From: Sporosarcina psychrophila
GTDB taxonomy: Bacteria; Bacillota; Bacilli; Bacillales_A; Planococcaceae
Assembly: GCF_001590685.1 (NCBI RefSeq)
Contig: NZ_CP014616.1
Location: forward strand, 4,153,001 to 4,217,000
Length of the DNA stretch: 64,000 nt
Reading direction: 5' to 3'
In this document: positions 22,846 to 32,985 of the stretch, piece after piece
How positions within the stretch are numbered: the first letter of the stretch is position 1
Layout: every line of letters begins with the position of its first letter
Made by a program: the position numbers and the translations under genes
The notes under the pieces: model-generated
The model's database searches: none
Told to the model about the DNA's origin: nothing
What the model saw: only the letters and a program-made list of their open reading frames with translations

Positions 22846-23694
22846 ACGAGTCTCGCAAAATATCATTCGATCTTTGCCGTTAATATCTTTTACTGTTTCA
22901 ACTAAAGCCTGCGGAAATGCCTCTGTGAATAACTTATGCACATCTGGTCCCTGAAGGTAACCGATTTCGACTGCGACGAGGGAGGGCTTGTTCATAAGTG
23001 GCGGCAATGTTTCAGCAAGTTTTCGATAAAAGTAAAGTCCATCTTCATCCGCAAATAATGCATTATGCGGTTCGTGATCGAGGACTGTACCTGACATTAA
23101 AGTCGCTTCATCATGTGCGATATAGGGCGGGTTGGATAACACGACATCCCATTTGTCCTTCGCAATCGGTTCAGTAAGATCGCCTTGCAGGAAAGTCACG
23201 TCGGCGTCATTTGCTTTTGCGTTATGCTTCGCGATTGCAAGCGCACCTTCACTGATGTCCGTTGCAGTAACGAGAGCTTCGGACCATTCTTTTTTGAATG
23301 AAACTGCGATTGCACCGCTACCTGTTCCGATATCTGCAACGGTAATTTTTTTAGTGGCGAAGAGTTTCTGGCTTCGTTCAAGCGCGCCGTAAACGAGCTC
23401 TTCTGTTTCTGGACGCGGGATAAGAACATTTTCATCCACTTTGAAGGTGTAGCCGTAGAAACCTTCTTCACCAATTACATATTGTACGGGTCTTCCTTCG
23501 AGCAGTTCGTCGGTTTTATCCCAAAAGTCCTTGTGTTGTTCGCCTGTAAGTTGTTCCTGTACATCTGCAAATAAAGAAGCCCTAGACTTTTGTGTGACAA
23601 ATTCCATAAGGAGCTGTGCAGCATGTGGTTCAATGCCTTGTTGTTCCAATAAAGAAGAAGCCCGCTGAAGAGCTTCATAGATTTTTTCAGTCAT
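22840..23694 (-). CDS. prmC: Peptide chain release factor N5-glutamine methyltransferase
   Basis: A 284-residue HemK/PrmC enzyme that methylates the GGQ glutamine of release factors. [13 protein letters not shown] is the SAM motif and [11 protein letters not shown] the catalytic NPPY. It overlaps prfA, its substrate gene, by 8 bp. Confidence 0.95.
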   Translation of the reverse strand: MTEKIYEALQRASSLLEQQGIEPHAAQLLMEFVTQKSRASLFADVQEQLTGEQHKDFWDKTDELLEGRPVQYVIGEEGFYGYTFKVDENVLIPRPETEELVYGALERSQKLFATKKITVADIGTGSGAIAVSFKKEWSEALVTATDISEGALAIAKHNAKANDADVTFLQGDLTEPIAKDKWDVVLSNPPYIAHDEATLMSGTVLDHEPHNALFADEDGLYFYRKLAETLPPLMNKPSLVAVEIGYLQGPDVHKLFTEAFPQALVETVKDINGKDRMIFCETRE

Positions 23695-24763
23695 TACGAT
23701 CCAAACTTTCTAGCCGATATGCCTGTTCTTCCATAATAAGTGCGTCGATAACTTCATCGAGTTTACCTTCAATAATCTGATCAAGTTTCTGGATCGTCAG
23801 GCCGATACGGTGATCAGTTACCCGATTTTGTGGGAAGTTGTATGTGCGAATCCGCTCAGAACGGTCGCCTGTACCAACTGCTGATTTCCTTTTTTCATCG
23901 TACTCATCTTGGATTTCACGTGTGAATTTATCAGAAACGCGTGCCCGTAATACTTTCATCGCTTTTTCTTTATTTTTGATTTGCGATTTCTCATCTTGAA
24001 TCGACACAGTGATGCCTGTTGGAAGATGCGTCAACCGAACGGCGGACATTGTTGTGTTGACCGACTGACCTCCAGGACCGGATGATGCAAATGTATCCGT
24101 CCGAATGTCTTTTTCATGAATAACAATTTCAACTTCTTCTGCTTCAGGAAGGCATGCGACAGTTGCTGTCGATGTATGTGTACGCCCACCGGATTCAGTT
24201 TCCGGGACCCGCTGTACACGGTGCGCTCCGTTTTCATATTTCAATTTTGAATAAGCACCCGTTCCATTAATCAAGAAAATAATTTCTTTAAAGCCACCGA
24301 GTTCTGTCGGAGACGAATCCAACACTTCGACTTTCCAATGGTTCATTTCCGCGAAACGGCTGTACATGCGGAATAAGCTACCGGCAAATAATGCCGCTTC
24401 ATCGCCACCTGCTGCGCCCCGGATTTCCATAATAACGTTCTTGTTATCATTCGGATCTTTTGGCACGAGCAATAACTTTAACTTTCCTTCGAATGATTCG
24501 ATTTGGTCTTCCAGTTCGGAAACTTCCATTTTGACAAGTTCTTTCATTTCATCGTCGAGAGATTCGTTCAACATTTCTTTAGCGCTTTTAAGTTCAGCTT
24601 TTGCATGTTTATAGTCACGATAGACTTCAACTTTTTCCTGTAAGCCGGATTGTTCTATCGAGTACTCCCGGAGTTTCGTCATGTCACTTACTACCGCGGG
24701 ATCACTGAGCATTTCATTCAAATGATCATATCGGTCTTCTACTGCTTGTAACCTTTCAAACAT
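23687..24763 (-). CDS. prfA: Peptide chain release factor 1
   Basis: 358 residues. [13 protein letters not shown] carries the GGQ motif for peptidyl-tRNA hydrolysis and [12 protein letters not shown] is typical of RF1. Reads UAA and UAG. ATG at 24763 ([12 protein letters not shown]) follows GAGGTG; a GTG three codons earlier begins within that site. Confidence 0.96.
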   Translation of the reverse strand: MFERLQAVEDRYDHLNEMLSDPAVVSDMTKLREYSIEQSGLQEKVEVYRDYKHAKAELKSAKEMLNESLDDEMKELVKMEVSELEDQIESFEGKLKLLLVPKDPNDNKNVIMEIRGAAGGDEAALFAGSLFRMYSRFAEMNHWKVEVLDSSPTELGGFKEIIFLINGTGAYSKLKYENGAHRVQRVPETESGGRTHTSTATVACLPEAEEVEIVIHEKDIRTDTFASSGPGGQSVNTTMSAVRLTHLPTGITVSIQDEKSQIKNKEKAMKVLRARVSDKFTREIQDEYDEKRKSAVGTGDRSERIRTYNFPQNRVTDHRIGLTIQKLDQIIEGKLDEVIDALIMEEQAYRLESLDRND

Positions 24764-24856
24764 TGTGGACACCTCATTTTCAGGACTGTTTTGTACGTTT
24801 ATTGTACGGGAAATCTCTTGGTAAATACAATTATTTCACTGATGCTGACGTTGTGC

Positions 24857-24919
24857 GTGAAGTTCGCAACGTTTCGGTGAATGTAAGCAACGCTTCGCAC
24901 GAAATTCGTAACGTTACAG
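24857..24919. repeat. Three degenerate 20-22 bp tandem units upstream of prfA
   Basis: GTGAAGTTCGCAACGTTTCG, then a 21-base and a 22-base relative (GTGAATGTAAGCAACGCTTCG is close; the third reads CACGAAATTCGTAACGTTAC). Lies between the prfA start and the tdk terminator. The period matches the larger arrays elsewhere in the window but the sequence does not. Confidence 0.6.
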
Positions 24920-24970
24920 AAAAACTAGACAACACTCCAAAGAAACACCAACACCCGCACCCTTTCACAC

Positions 24971-25004
24971 TAAAAAACCCGCCCTCTTCTGCCGGACGGG
25001 CTTG
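24971..25004 (-). terminator. Terminator after tdk
   Basis: On the minus strand AAGCCCGTCCGGC...GAGGGCGGGTT forms a GC-rich stem and runs into TTTTTT, within 10 bases of the tdk stop. Confidence 0.85.
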
Positions 25005-25011
25005 ATTGCTG

Positions 25012-25617
25012 TTATCCTTTTACAGTTGCTGCAGCTGTTACGCCTTTTGGTACTTCGTGGTGCTTGCGACATCTTGGTTCGTACGCTTCTGAAGCGCCAA
25101 CTAGAATAATGGGATCATCGTAGCCCGCAGGCGTGCCGTTAATGAGACGCTGCGTCCGGCTAGAGGGCGAGCCACACACTGTGCAGACAGCCTGTAATTT
25201 GGTAACGTGTTCAGCCACAGCCATTAGACGTGGCATCGGCCCGAATGGTTCGCCGCGGAAATCTTGGTCAAGTCCAGCAACGATTACTCGGAATCCACGA
25301 TTGGCCAATTCCATCACGACGTCAACGATACCCTCGTCGAAGAATTGAGCTTCATCGATTGCGATTACGTCATAATCTTCGGTGACAAACTGCTCAATAT
25401 GGTTTGAGCTGGCAATCGGATTCGCGATAACAGTTGTCCCATTATGGCTGACGACGGCTTCTTCACTAAAACGATCATCGATTTCCGGTTTGAATACCGC
25501 AATTTTTTGTTTAGCGAACTGCGACCGTCTTATTCGGCGAATCAATTCCTCGGATTTCCCTGAAAACATACTACCGCAAATGACCTCAATCCAACCGCCT
25601 TGCATTGTTACGTACAT
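25012..25617 (-). CDS. tdk: Thymidine kinase
   Basis: A 201-residue type II thymidine kinase. [14 protein letters not shown] is the P-loop, [13 protein letters not shown] is Walker B with the catalytic Glu, and paired Cys residues (CTVCG plus a C..RH near the end) bind zinc. ATG at 25617 follows GGAAGGAGA and gives the family N-terminus ([15 protein letters not shown]). Confidence 0.95.
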   Translation of the reverse strand: MYVTMQGGWIEVICGSMFSGKSEELIRRIRRSQFAKQKIAVFKPEIDDRFSEEAVVSHNGTTVIANPIASSNHIEQFVTEDYDVIAIDEAQFFDEGIVDVVMELANRGFRVIVAGLDQDFRGEPFGPMPRLMAVAEHVTKLQAVCTVCGSPSSRTQRLINGTPAGYDDPIILVGASEAYEPRCRKHHEVPKGVTAAATVKG

Positions 25618-25755
25618 GGTGAATCTCCTTCCAGTTGCCTCTATATAATTATTTATTTTCATATCATTAGATTATCTATCATACCCTAAAATCAGTTGCA
25701 TTTAACGTCTTTTATTTCAGACCTAAATGTGTTAGTCACATTTTTCTCCAAAAAG

Positions 25756-25797
25756 AAATACCCGCCCGGCGCATGTGCACCTGACGGGTATTGTGAA
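25756..25797 (-). terminator. Terminator after rpmE
   Basis: AATACCCG and CGGGTATT (8-bp stem with a partly paired loop) followed on the minus strand by TCTTTTT. Confidence 0.75.
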
Positions 25798-25807
25798 AAT
25801 CTTACTC

Positions 25808-26032
25808 TTAGCCTTCTTCTTCGCGGCCTTCTTCTTTGAGACCATATTTTTTGTTGAAGCGGTCGACACGTCCGTCCGCTTGAGCAAATTTCTGGCGTCC
25901 AGTGTAGAATGGGTGGCATTCCGAACAAACTTCAATTCGGATGTCCTCTCTTACAGAACCTGTTTCAAATGTGTTACCACATGAACAAGTAACAGTTGCT
26001 ACTTTATAAGCTGGGTGAATTGCTGCTTTCAT
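25808..26032 (-). CDS. rpmE: 50S ribosomal protein L31, zinc-binding form
   Basis: A 74-residue L31 with four zinc-ligand Cys residues ([19 protein letters not shown]). This is the zinc-requiring form, usually replaced by the Cys-free YtiA form under zinc starvation. A Glu/Gly-rich tail extends the usual C-terminus. ATG at 26032 chosen over the TTG just before it. Confidence 0.96.
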   Translation of the reverse strand: MKAAIHPAYKVATVTCSCGNTFETGSVREDIRIEVCSECHPFYTGRQKFAQADGRVDRFNKKYGLKEEGREEEG

Positions 26033-26231
26033 CAATCTCTCTCCTTTCGCCCTGAACCATCTGGAACAGAGTTGTATTATAAGACTGATGCCTTACACGG
26101 TCCGTATTCGTCAACCGTATATGCACGCAGATATTATTTAAGTTACCTAAAATATTATAACAAGTTTTTTTTGTAGATGCAACTATTTTATTTGCTACGA
26201 CATATGCTGTACTAAAGAATTCCACTAAATT

Positions 26232-26345
26232 CGCTACGGCGCTCGGGGATGCCTCCCGCCCTAAGTCAAGCAGCTTCGCCGCAAGTCTTAGGGCTTCGGC
26301 TCCCCCTTGTAAGGCGCCTTCGCTTAGTTTACTTAGGCAAAGCAG
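26232..26345. repeat. GC-rich hairpin element, copy 1 (3' of rho)
   Basis: GGCGCTCGGGGATGCCTCCC opens the element, CCCTAAG.../...CTTAGGG forms the inner stem, and GGCTCCCCC..GGCGCC closes the outer stem. It lies in the 327-bp gap between rho and rpmE, close to the rho stop. Relatives are at 36.4, 58.9 and 59.1 kb. The rest of the gap shows no gene. Confidence 0.7.
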
Positions 26346-26362
26346 TCACCATGGGCTTTTGA

Positions 26363-27646
26363 TTATAGCAACCCTTTACCATTACGGTGGGCTTTCATTT
26401 CGTCATTTAATTTATCGAAGAACTCTTCATTTGTTTTTGTGAGACGCAATTTCTTCATGAAACGTTCTGTAAAGTCATGCGAATCGGAAAATGTTTTACG
26501 AATCGCCCATAGCTTTTCAAGCTGGTCAGCTGGAATAAGCAATTCTTCTTTCCGTGTACCTGAGCGGCGTATGTCGAGCGCTGGGAAGATCCGTCGTTCC
26601 GCAAGATTGCGGTCAAGATGCAATTCCATATTGCCTGTCCCTTTGAATTCTTCATAGATGACTTCATCCATGCGTGAACCTGTGTCGATCAAAGCCGTCG
26701 CAAGAATGGTCAAGCTACCGCCTTCTTCAAGATTACGTGCTGCCCCGAAAAATCGTTTTGGACGATGGAATGCAGCTGGATCGATACCACCTGACAGTGT
26801 GCGTCCACTTGATGGAATAACAAGGTTATACGCGCGCGCAAGTCGTGTGATGGAATCCATAAGAATGATTACATCCCGCTTATGCTCTACAAGTCGCATC
26901 GCCCGTTCTAATACAAGTTCCGCCACTTTGACGTGGTTTTCTGGTAACTCATCGAATGTTGAGCTGACGACATCAGCCTTAACGGAGCGTTCGATATCAG
27001 TCACTTCTTCTGGTCTTTCATCAATCAGAAGGACAATCAGTTCCGCGTCAGGATGATTCATTGTAATTGAATTCGCAATTTCCTTCAACAACAATGTTTT
27101 CCCTGCTTTTGGCGGAGCGGCAATGAGTCCACGCTGACCGAAACCAACCGGCGAGATAAGATCCATAATACGTGTCGATAGCTTTAATGGATCCGTTTCA
27201 AGTTTGATATGACGGTCTGGATAAAGAGGTGTTAGTGCCGGAAAATGCACGCGTTCACGTGCTACTTCTGGATCTTCTCCATTGACAGCTTCTACTTGTA
27301 GAAGACCGTAATAGCGTTCCGATTCTTTTGGCGGCCGAACTTTCCCACTTACTTTATCACCGTTTCGAAGATCGAAACGTCGGATTTGTGAAGCGGATAT
27401 ATAAATATCTTCTGAACTTGGTGAGTAGTTGATTGGACGAAGGAAGCCGTAGCCCTCGGATTGAATAATTTCAAGAACACCTTCCATGAAGAAGAAGCCT
27501 TCCTGTTCCGCCCTCGATTTCAATATAGCAAAAATAAGTTCCCTTTTCGTCAACTTGCTGTAATAAGCAATTTTATATTCTTTTGCATGGGCATATAACT
27601 CTTTTAAGATCATATTCTCCAACGCTGATATTGTTAGCACTGTCAT
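26363..27646 (-). CDS. rho: Transcription termination factor Rho
   Basis: 427 residues. The N-terminal Rho domain (KLTKRELIFAILKSRAEQEG) leads to the cold-shock RNA-binding domain (EGYGFLRP...DIYISASQIRRFDLR), then the ATPase with APPKAGKT (Walker A), LLIDERPEEVTD and the Q/R-loop RLARAYNLV. It lacks the long acidic insert of some Gram-positive Rho proteins. Confidence 0.96.
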   Translation of the reverse strand: MTVLTISALENMILKELYAHAKEYKIAYYSKLTKRELIFAILKSRAEQEGFFFMEGVLEIIQSEGYGFLRPINYSPSSEDIYISASQIRRFDLRNGDKVSGKVRPPKESERYYGLLQVEAVNGEDPEVARERVHFPALTPLYPDRHIKLETDPLKLSTRIMDLISPVGFGQRGLIAAPPKAGKTLLLKEIANSITMNHPDAELIVLLIDERPEEVTDIERSVKADVVSSTFDELPENHVKVAELVLERAMRLVEHKRDVIILMDSITRLARAYNLVIPSSGRTLSGGIDPAAFHRPKRFFGAARNLEEGGSLTILATALIDTGSRMDEVIYEEFKGTGNMELHLDRNLAERRIFPALDIRRSGTRKEELLIPADQLEKLWAIRKTFSDSHDFTERFMKKLRLTKTNEEFFDKLNDEMKAHRNGKGLL

Positions 27647-27715
27647 CTTTTGGCACCACTCTTTAGGTTAATGGGTTGAATTTTTGAGGTTAATCTAGGA
27701 AGGTATATCATAATG

Positions 27716-27761
27716 AATATATCCTGAAGGTCCACTTCAGACGAGGACCTCCTGGGTATAT
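27716..27761. other. Long inverted repeat between glpX and rho
   Basis: ATATATCCTGAAGGTCC and GGACCTCCTGGGTATAT form a 17-position stem with two mismatches around 12 bases. No T-run follows on either side, so it is not a standard terminator. Possible roles are mRNA processing or control of rho; neither is shown. Confidence 0.5.
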
Positions 27762-27788
27762 ACAGGTACTTCCTATGCAAGCGAAGAT

Positions 27789-27807
27789 GCCCGGTTTATG
27801 ACCGGGC
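27789..27807. terminator. Short GC hairpin after glpX
   Basis: GCCCGGT.TTATG.ACCGGGC, a perfect 7-bp stem 12 bases past the glpX stop. The T-run after it is poor, so termination may be partial. Confidence 0.5.
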
Positions 27808-27818
27808 GATGAGCTATA

Positions 27819-28784
27819 TCAGTCTTGCATGACAAGCAGAGGTTTTTTCTCCATGCTGTGACGGCCTTCAACAAAACGAATTGTGCCGGATTTCGAACGC
27901 ATGACTAATGAATGTGTTTCACAGTAACCGCCTTTAAATTGCACGCCACGAAGAAGTTCTCCATCTGTTACGCCAGTTGCAGCGAATATGGCGTCGTCCC
28001 CTTTGACAAGGTCGTCCATGTAAAGCACTTTGTCGACGTCGATTCCCATCTTGATACAACGTTCACGTTCTGCATCATTTGACGGAACCAGTCTACCCTG
28101 AATTTCGCCGCCAAGGCATTTCAATCCAACTGCAGCAATAACACCTTCTGGTGCTCCGCCAAGTCCGAATAAAATGTCTACTCCGGTTTCATCAAAAGCA
28201 GTATTGATGGCTGCTGCAACGTCACCATCATTGATAAGCTTAATGCGTGCGCCTGAAGCCCGAATTTCTTCGATGATAGCAGCGTGACGTTCCCTGTTAA
28301 GAACAGTTGCAACAATGTCACCAATGTTTTTATTTTTAGCCTTAGCAACAGCCATAAGGTTTTCAGTTACGGATGCATCGATATCGATTTTACCAACCGC
28401 TTCAGGGCCAACAGCGATTTTGTTCATATACATATCTGGTGCATTCAAAAGATTGCCTTTATCCGCAATAGCTAGAACTGCAAGTGCGTTCCAGCCGCCT
28501 GCTGCGACAATATTTGTTCCTTCAAGCGGGTCAACAGCGACGTCCACTTCAGGACCAATTCCAGTCCCTAGCTTTTCACCAATATAAAGCATCGGTGCTT
28601 CGTCCATTTCCCCTTCACCAATTACGACAATCCCTTGCATCGGAATAGTATCGAATACTGTACGCATTGCTGTTGTTGCAGCGTCATCCGCCTCATTTTT
28701 CAAGCCGCGTCCCATCCAGCGTGAAGCTGATACTGCTGCTGCTTCTGTAACACGAACTAATTCCATCGATAAACTGCGTTCCAT
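27819..28784 (-). CDS. glpX: Fructose-1,6-bisphosphatase class II
   Basis: A 321-residue GlpX-type FBPase for gluconeogenesis. [11 protein letters not shown] and DPLEGTN are metal-binding motifs. The ATG at 28784 follows AGGAGG (seven-base spacing), giving [14 protein letters not shown]. Part of the fba-tal-murAB-glpX-rho series shared with B. subtilis, where it is ywjI. Confidence 0.94.
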   Translation of the reverse strand: MERSLSMELVRVTEAAAVSASRWMGRGLKNEADDAATTAMRTVFDTIPMQGIVVIGEGEMDEAPMLYIGEKLGTGIGPEVDVAVDPLEGTNIVAAGGWNALAVLAIADKGNLLNAPDMYMNKIAVGPEAVGKIDIDASVTENLMAVAKAKNKNIGDIVATVLNRERHAAIIEEIRASGARIKLINDGDVAAAINTAFDETGVDILFGLGGAPEGVIAAVGLKCLGGEIQGRLVPSNDAERERCIKMGIDVDKVLYMDDLVKGDDAIFAATGVTDGELLRGVQFKGGYCETHSLVMRSKSGTIRFVEGRHSMEKKPLLVMQD

Positions 28785-28870
28785 TTGTGTGCCTCCTGGT
28801 ATACGGTTAAATCCCGTAAGTTTTGCCACTCTGACTAATTATAGCATAATTTTTTCTGGTGCTGGGTCGT

Positions 28871-30148
28871 TCATTCGCCCACGATTGCTTCTTTCGAAAT
28901 CGATACTTTGCGGATATCCGCTCCAATTCCCTGAAGTTTTTCGATAAGGGAGCTATACCCGCGCTCGATGTGCTGAATTTCTTGTACTTCCGTCACTCCG
29001 TCGGCAATGAGTCCCGCAATAACGAGCGCGGCCCCTGCGCGAAGGTCGGATGCGCGTACTGTTGCCGCCTGAAGCGGCGTCGGTCCAGCTAGAATCGCCG
29101 ACCGTCCTTCAACTCGCGCATCAGCATTCATTCTTGTGAGCTCGTCGATATGCTTAAATCTAGCCGAGTAAACTGTATCCGTAATGACGGAAGGTCCAGC
29201 TGCTTGCGATAGTAACACAGAAAATGGCTGTTGGAGATCCGTTGGAAAACCTGGATATACAAGTGTTTTCACATCGACGGCTTGCAGATTTCTCGACTTT
29301 GGAATGAAGATTTGTTCTTCTCCTTCAACAATATCCACACCCATTTCACGAAGCTTCGCCGTGAGCGCCTCAACATGGAACGGTATGACATTGTCAATTG
29401 TAACGCCATCGCCCGCTGCTGCGGCCATAATCATAAAAGTACCTGCCTCAATTCGATCAGGTATAATTGTATGTTTTGTGCCGTGAAGTTTTTCCACGCC
29501 ATCTATACGAATGACATTCGTTCCTGCGCCCTTAATTTTCGCACCCATATTGGACAACAGTGTAGCGACGTCAATGATTTCAGGTTCCTTCGCTGCATTC
29601 TCAATTGTCGTACGACCCTTTGCGAGAACTGCTGCGAGCATGATATTAATTGTTGCACCAACACTGATGACGTCTAAATAGATTTTTGCACCGCGTAATT
29701 CTTCCGCACGCAAATAGATGGCACCGTGTTCGTTGGTTACTTTCGCGCCGAGCGCTTCGAAACCTTTGATATGTTGATCTATTGGTCGTGGCCCCAGATG
29801 ACAACCACCTGGCAAGCCGATGACCGCGTGCTTGAATCTTCCAAGCATCGCGCCCATCATATAGTAGGATGCACGAAGCTTCTTCACGTTACCGTTCGGA
29901 AGTGGCATCGACATCATTTCTGTTGGATCAATCGTCATCGTTCCTTTATTAAATTCAACTTTCCCACCGATATCTTCCAGTAGCGCCTGAAGGGTAACGA
30001 CATCCGAAATTTCTGGCAGTCCTTCGATTGTAACTAGGGAATCAGCCAGAATAGAAGCAGGGATAAGTGCAACTGCACTGTTTTTAGCGCCACTCACTTT
30101 AATTGAACCTCGTAATGGTTTGCCGCCTGTTATTTTATAAACGTCCAT
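28871..30148 (-). CDS. murAB: UDP-N-acetylglucosamine 1-carboxyvinyltransferase, second copy (MurAB/MurZ)
   Basis: 425 residues, the same reaction as MurA at 1.8-3.1 kb. [13 protein letters not shown] holds the Lys-Asn pair and [13 protein letters not shown] the catalytic Cys. Low-GC Gram-positives commonly carry two such enzymes. This one sits in the fba-rho region as in B. subtilis. The ATG at 30148 follows AAAGGAGAG. Confidence 0.94.
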   Translation of the reverse strand: MDVYKITGGKPLRGSIKVSGAKNSAVALIPASILADSLVTIEGLPEISDVVTLQALLEDIGGKVEFNKGTMTIDPTEMMSMPLPNGNVKKLRASYYMMGAMLGRFKHAVIGLPGGCHLGPRPIDQHIKGFEALGAKVTNEHGAIYLRAEELRGAKIYLDVISVGATINIMLAAVLAKGRTTIENAAKEPEIIDVATLLSNMGAKIKGAGTNVIRIDGVEKLHGTKHTIIPDRIEAGTFMIMAAAAGDGVTIDNVIPFHVEALTAKLREMGVDIVEGEEQIFIPKSRNLQAVDVKTLVYPGFPTDLQQPFSVLLSQAAGPSVITDTVYSARFKHIDELTRMNADARVEGRSAILAGPTPLQAATVRASDLRAGAALVIAGLIADGVTEVQEIQHIERGYSSLIEKLQGIGADIRKVSISKEAIVGE

Positions 30149-30167
30149 ATGACTCTCCTTTGATGCC

Positions 30168-30815
30168 TTACTTGTTCTTTCTAGTTTCCCAGTCCGCAAG
30201 AAATGCTTCGATTCCTTTATCCGTAAGTGGGTGCTTGAATAGCTGCGTCAACACGTTGAAAGGTGTCGTTGCAATATCTGCACCACTAAGCGCTGCGTCT
30301 GTAATATGCTGTGGGCTGCGGATGGATGCAGCAATAATTTCTGTTTTGATATTGTGGATTGAGAAGATATCTGCAATTGTAGAGACCAACGCCATGCCAT
30401 CTTGTCCAATGTCATCGAGTCTGCCGAGGAATGGGGAAACATATGTCGCTCCTGCACGTGCTGCAAGAAGTGCCTGATTTGCACTGAAGATAAGTGTTAC
30501 GTTTGTTTTGATGCCTTCCTGTGAAAAGACCGCACAAGCTTTCAATCCTTCAGGTGTCATTGGCAATTTCACCGTAATATTTGGAGCAATTTCCGCCAAT
30601 ACTCGTCCTTCTTTGATCATGCCTTCAGCATCAAGTGCGATGACTTCTGCACTGACTGAACCAGGGACAAGTGCTGCAATTTCTCGCAACCTATCATGAA
30701 AAGGTACATCTTCTTTCGCAACAAGTGAAGGATTTGTTGTAACTCCTGATAGTATGCCCCAAGTATGCGCTTCTTTGATTTCTTCAAAATTAGCTGTATC
30801 AATGAAAAACTTCAT
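30168..30815 (-). CDS. tal: Transaldolase / fructose-6-phosphate aldolase-like
   Basis: A 215-residue small transaldolase (TalC/FSA subgroup). The Schiff-base Lys lies in NITVKLPMT, and [11 protein letters not shown] and [12 protein letters not shown] are N-terminal signatures. Whether it is a true transaldolase or an F6P aldolase cannot be settled from sequence alone; Bacillus relatives act as transaldolases. Confidence 0.92.
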   Translation of the reverse strand: MKFFIDTANFEEIKEAHTWGILSGVTTNPSLVAKEDVPFHDRLREIAALVPGSVSAEVIALDAEGMIKEGRVLAEIAPNITVKLPMTPEGLKACAVFSQEGIKTNVTLIFSANQALLAARAGATYVSPFLGRLDDIGQDGMALVSTIADIFSIHNIKTEIIAASIRSPQHITDAALSGADIATTPFNVLTQLFKHPLTDKGIEAFLADWETRKNK

Positions 30816-30886
30816 GAATAAAATCCCCCTTATAATGAATGAATACTCTATAGTAAAAACTTTATGAAGAGCTCCGAAAAACTCTT

Positions 30887-30923
30887 AAAAGAAGGAGAAT
30901 ACATCACCATTGATGTTTCTCCT
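30887..30923 (-). terminator. Terminator after fba
   Basis: On the minus strand AGGAGAAACATCA.ATGG.TGATGTATTCTCCT followed by TCTTTT, 20 bases past the fba stop. Confidence 0.85.
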
Positions 30924-30944
30924 CTTTCTGTTAACTAAATATAA

Positions 30945-31802
30945 TTAAGCTTTTTGTGAACTACCGAATTCGCGCATTTTACCAATAACCGTTACTTTGA
31001 TGGCATCGCGCATTGGCGTCAAGAATTTACGTGGATCATAGGCTTCAGCGTCTGCCGCAAGTGTTTCACGTACAGCTTTTGTTCCTTGTATTTGGTTTTC
31101 TGTATTGACGTTAATTTTAGCCGTTCCGAATGAAATAGATTTTTGGATATCTTTTATCGGAATACCTGTTCCGCCATGAAGGACAAGCGGTAGGTCAGAT
31201 TGACTTGAGATTTCTTCCATTTCCTTGAAACCAAGGTTTGGCTCGCCTTTATATGGTCCGTGGACTGATCCTAATGCAGGTGCAAGACAGTCGATTCCTG
31301 TTTTGTCCACAAGCTCTTTACATTCTGCAGGGTTCGCATAAATGACGCCTTCAGCAATAATATCGTCTTCCTGGCCTCCAACGACCCCAAGTTCTGCTTC
31401 TACAGAAACTCCCCGTTCATGCGCATAATCAACTACACTTTTCGTAATTTCAATATTTTCTGCAAGTGGTTTTGATGAAGCGTCGATCATAACGGAAGTG
31501 AAACCTGCTTCAATCGCTTCTTTACATTTTTCGAAGCTTGAACCGTGATCCAAATGAATTGCAACAGGAACTGTAATTTTATAATCGTGCATAAGACCTT
31601 TCACCATGTGGACTACCGTTGTGAAACCGCCCATATAACGTGCTGCACCTTCGGATACCCCAAGGATAACAGGAGATTGTTCTTCTTGTGCCGCTAGTAA
31701 AATCGCTTGCGTATATTCAAGGTTGTTTATATTAAACTGACCTATTGCGTACCCTTCTTTTTTCCCTTTGATCATCATTTCTTTCATGGAGACAAGTGCC
31801 AT
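30945..31802 (-). CDS. fba: Fructose-bisphosphate aldolase, class II
   Basis: A 285-residue zinc aldolase of glycolysis and gluconeogenesis. HLDHGSSFE carries the catalytic Asp and a zinc His, and [13 protein letters not shown] and [10 protein letters not shown] the other ligands. The start follows AGGAGG. Confidence 0.96.
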   Translation of the reverse strand: MALVSMKEMMIKGKKEGYAIGQFNINNLEYTQAILLAAQEEQSPVILGVSEGAARYMGGFTTVVHMVKGLMHDYKITVPVAIHLDHGSSFEKCKEAIEAGFTSVMIDASSKPLAENIEITKSVVDYAHERGVSVEAELGVVGGQEDDIIAEGVIYANPAECKELVDKTGIDCLAPALGSVHGPYKGEPNLGFKEMEEISSQSDLPLVLHGGTGIPIKDIQKSISFGTAKINVNTENQIQGTKAVRETLAADAEAYDPRKFLTPMRDAIKVTVIGKMREFGSSQKA

Positions 31803-31866
31803 GCGAATTCCTCCTTAGGATCTTGAAAAGAATAGTGTGATTATTGTATACCACCAATATCATAAC

Positions 31867-31896
31867 AAAAACAGCCAGTGTTTACCACTGCCTGCT
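31867..31896 (-). terminator. Terminator after the spo0F frame
   Basis: On the minus strand CAG.CAGTG.GTAAA.CACTG.CTG followed by TTTTTG, starting 4 bases past the end of the full spo0F frame. Confidence 0.8.
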
Positions 31897-31899
31897 TTG

Positions 31900-32259
31900 T
31901 CAGTTTTCAAACATTGCGTTCACCGCATCACGGACTTCATAAATATCAAACGGCTTAGTAAAATATTTCATAGCCCCAGTTTTCAATGCATCTTCTGTTA
32001 ATTCAATTTCACCGTACGCAGTCATCATGATGACTGGTATCTCTGGCTAGCCAATTTTTAATCTTTTTAAAACCTCTAATCCATCTATGCCTGGCATTTT
32101 CATATCAAGCAGGACACAGCCTGGTACTTCTTGTTCCACCGCTTGGAGCGCTTCTAATCCATTTGCTGCGAGGGTTGTTTTAAACCCTTCCCGGCGGAAT
32201 ACTTCATCCAACAAAAGTCGTATCCCCTTTTGATCATCCACAATTAAAAGACTTTTCAA
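31900..32259 (-). pseudogene. spo0F: spo0F interrupted by an in-frame amber codon
   Basis: Spo0F relays phosphate from sporulation kinases to Spo0B. The frame starts at a TTG (32259; AGGG eight bases upstream) and reads a normal receiver: LLIVDDQKGIRLLLDEVF, then VLLDMKMPGIDG with the phosphoacceptor Asp. It reaches TAG at 32047-32049 after residue 70. The same frame continues for 48 codons with the rest of the receiver (PEIPVIMMTAYGE with the switch Thr, YFTKPFD with the conserved Lys) up to TGA at 31900-31902. A 70-residue product would lack beta4, beta5 and alpha5 and should not work. The total frame (119 codons besides the stops) matches intact Spo0F (about 120-124). Promoter and terminator are intact. 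The cause may be a recent mutation, a sequence error, or readthrough. Confidence 0.88.
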
Positions 32260-32290
32260 TCTCCATTCCCTCTTTCTGCAATCCCATGTT

Positions 32291-32319
32291 GTTATACCTA
32301 CTTATTTGACAAATGTCAC
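32291..32319 (-). promoter_or_regulatory. Sigma-A promoter of spo0F
   Basis: Minus strand GTGACA (32314-32319), 17 bases, TATAAC (32291-32296): five of six matches in each hexamer. It lies about 30 bases before the spo0F start and has an 0A-like box in its spacer. Confidence 0.6.
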
Positions 32320-32343
32320 AGATACCCTTCTTTTTTTGACAAA
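32305..32343 (-). promoter_or_regulatory. Two 0A-box-like sites at the spo0F promoter
   Basis: TTTGTCAAA occurs twice on the minus strand (32305-32313 and 32335-32343), 30 bp apart. It differs from the Spo0A box (TTTGTCGAA) by one base. B. subtilis spo0F is itself controlled by Spo0A through two such boxes. A binding prediction only. Confidence 0.45.
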
Positions 32344-32399
32344 ACTTTGTCCTTTGCTTTCCATGCTCCTTTTCCTATAATTAGGTGGAGGTGGTAATT

Positions 32400-32918
32400 T
32401 TGAAAATGTTGACGACACAAATCAGCGGACTTCTTCAGCGTATCGCCGGAAATGGTGAAGAGTCTATTGAAGAAACAGCCCGTCTTCTCGCACAGGCAAC
32501 AATTGGGGAAGGTCGTGCTATTATTGCGGGATTCGGTGAAATGGAGGCAGTTACTGCAACCGCCTTTCACAGTATCGAACCACTTAGCGGTGCCGTTCGT
32601 TATGAGTTCGGGATGGACATTACAGCAGCCGACCGGATTTGGCTATTAACTCGGGCTGCGACGGATAGGCCTGCATTGGAACTTGCACAGCAACTTGCTG
32701 GACGATTCATTCCTTTTGCCGCGCTCGCCGCTGAAAAACCGGGCAGCAGCAATGAACTTGCAGAATTATCCTATACATATATATCGACCGGGCTTACGCG
32801 CGGTTTATTACCAGGTGACGACGGCGAACGGATTGTTCAGCCGCATGCGCTCAGTGCGTTGTTTGTTTATGAAGCTGTGAAGATTGCCTATGATGAAATG
32901 ATTTTAGACAAGGATTAA
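32400..32918 (+). CDS. ywjG: YwjG family protein (DUF2529)
   Basis: A 172-residue protein matching the DUF2529/YwjG family by place (beside spo0F and pyrG) and sequence (KMLTTQISGLLQRI at the start, GRAIIAGFGEMEAV in the middle). The fold looks SIS-like (Rossmann-type strands), but function is unknown. The TTG at 32400 is preferred: GGAGG lies eight bases upstream and the protein then begins MKMLTTQ like relatives. The ATG at 32406 is possible. It is divergent from spo0F and convergent with pyrG. Confidence 0.8.
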   Translation: MKMLTTQISGLLQRIAGNGEESIEETARLLAQATIGEGRAIIAGFGEMEAVTATAFHSIEPLSGAVRYEFGMDITAADRIWLLTRAATDRPALELAQQLAGRFIPFAALAAEKPGSSNELAELSYTYISTGLTRGLLPGDDGERIVQPHALSALFVYEAVKIAYDEMILDKD

Positions 32919-32927
32919 AAACAAGTA

Positions 32928-32973
32928 AAAGCTGCACATAAGCGGGAATTCCCCGTTTATGTGCAGCTTTTTT
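32928..32973 (+). terminator. Terminator after ywjG
   Basis: AAGCTGCACATAA.CGGG.AATT.CCCG.TTATGTGCAGCTT is a near-perfect 17-bp stem followed by TTTT, 10 bases past the stop. The ATATGATCGG array begins right after it. Confidence 0.92.
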
Positions 32974-32985
32974 AGTTAGTGATTG

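Noticed and set aside
31900..32046. Separate small gene for the second half of spo0F
   Set aside because: It is in the same frame as the first half, starts mid-domain and has no ribosome-binding site before the internal ATG codons.
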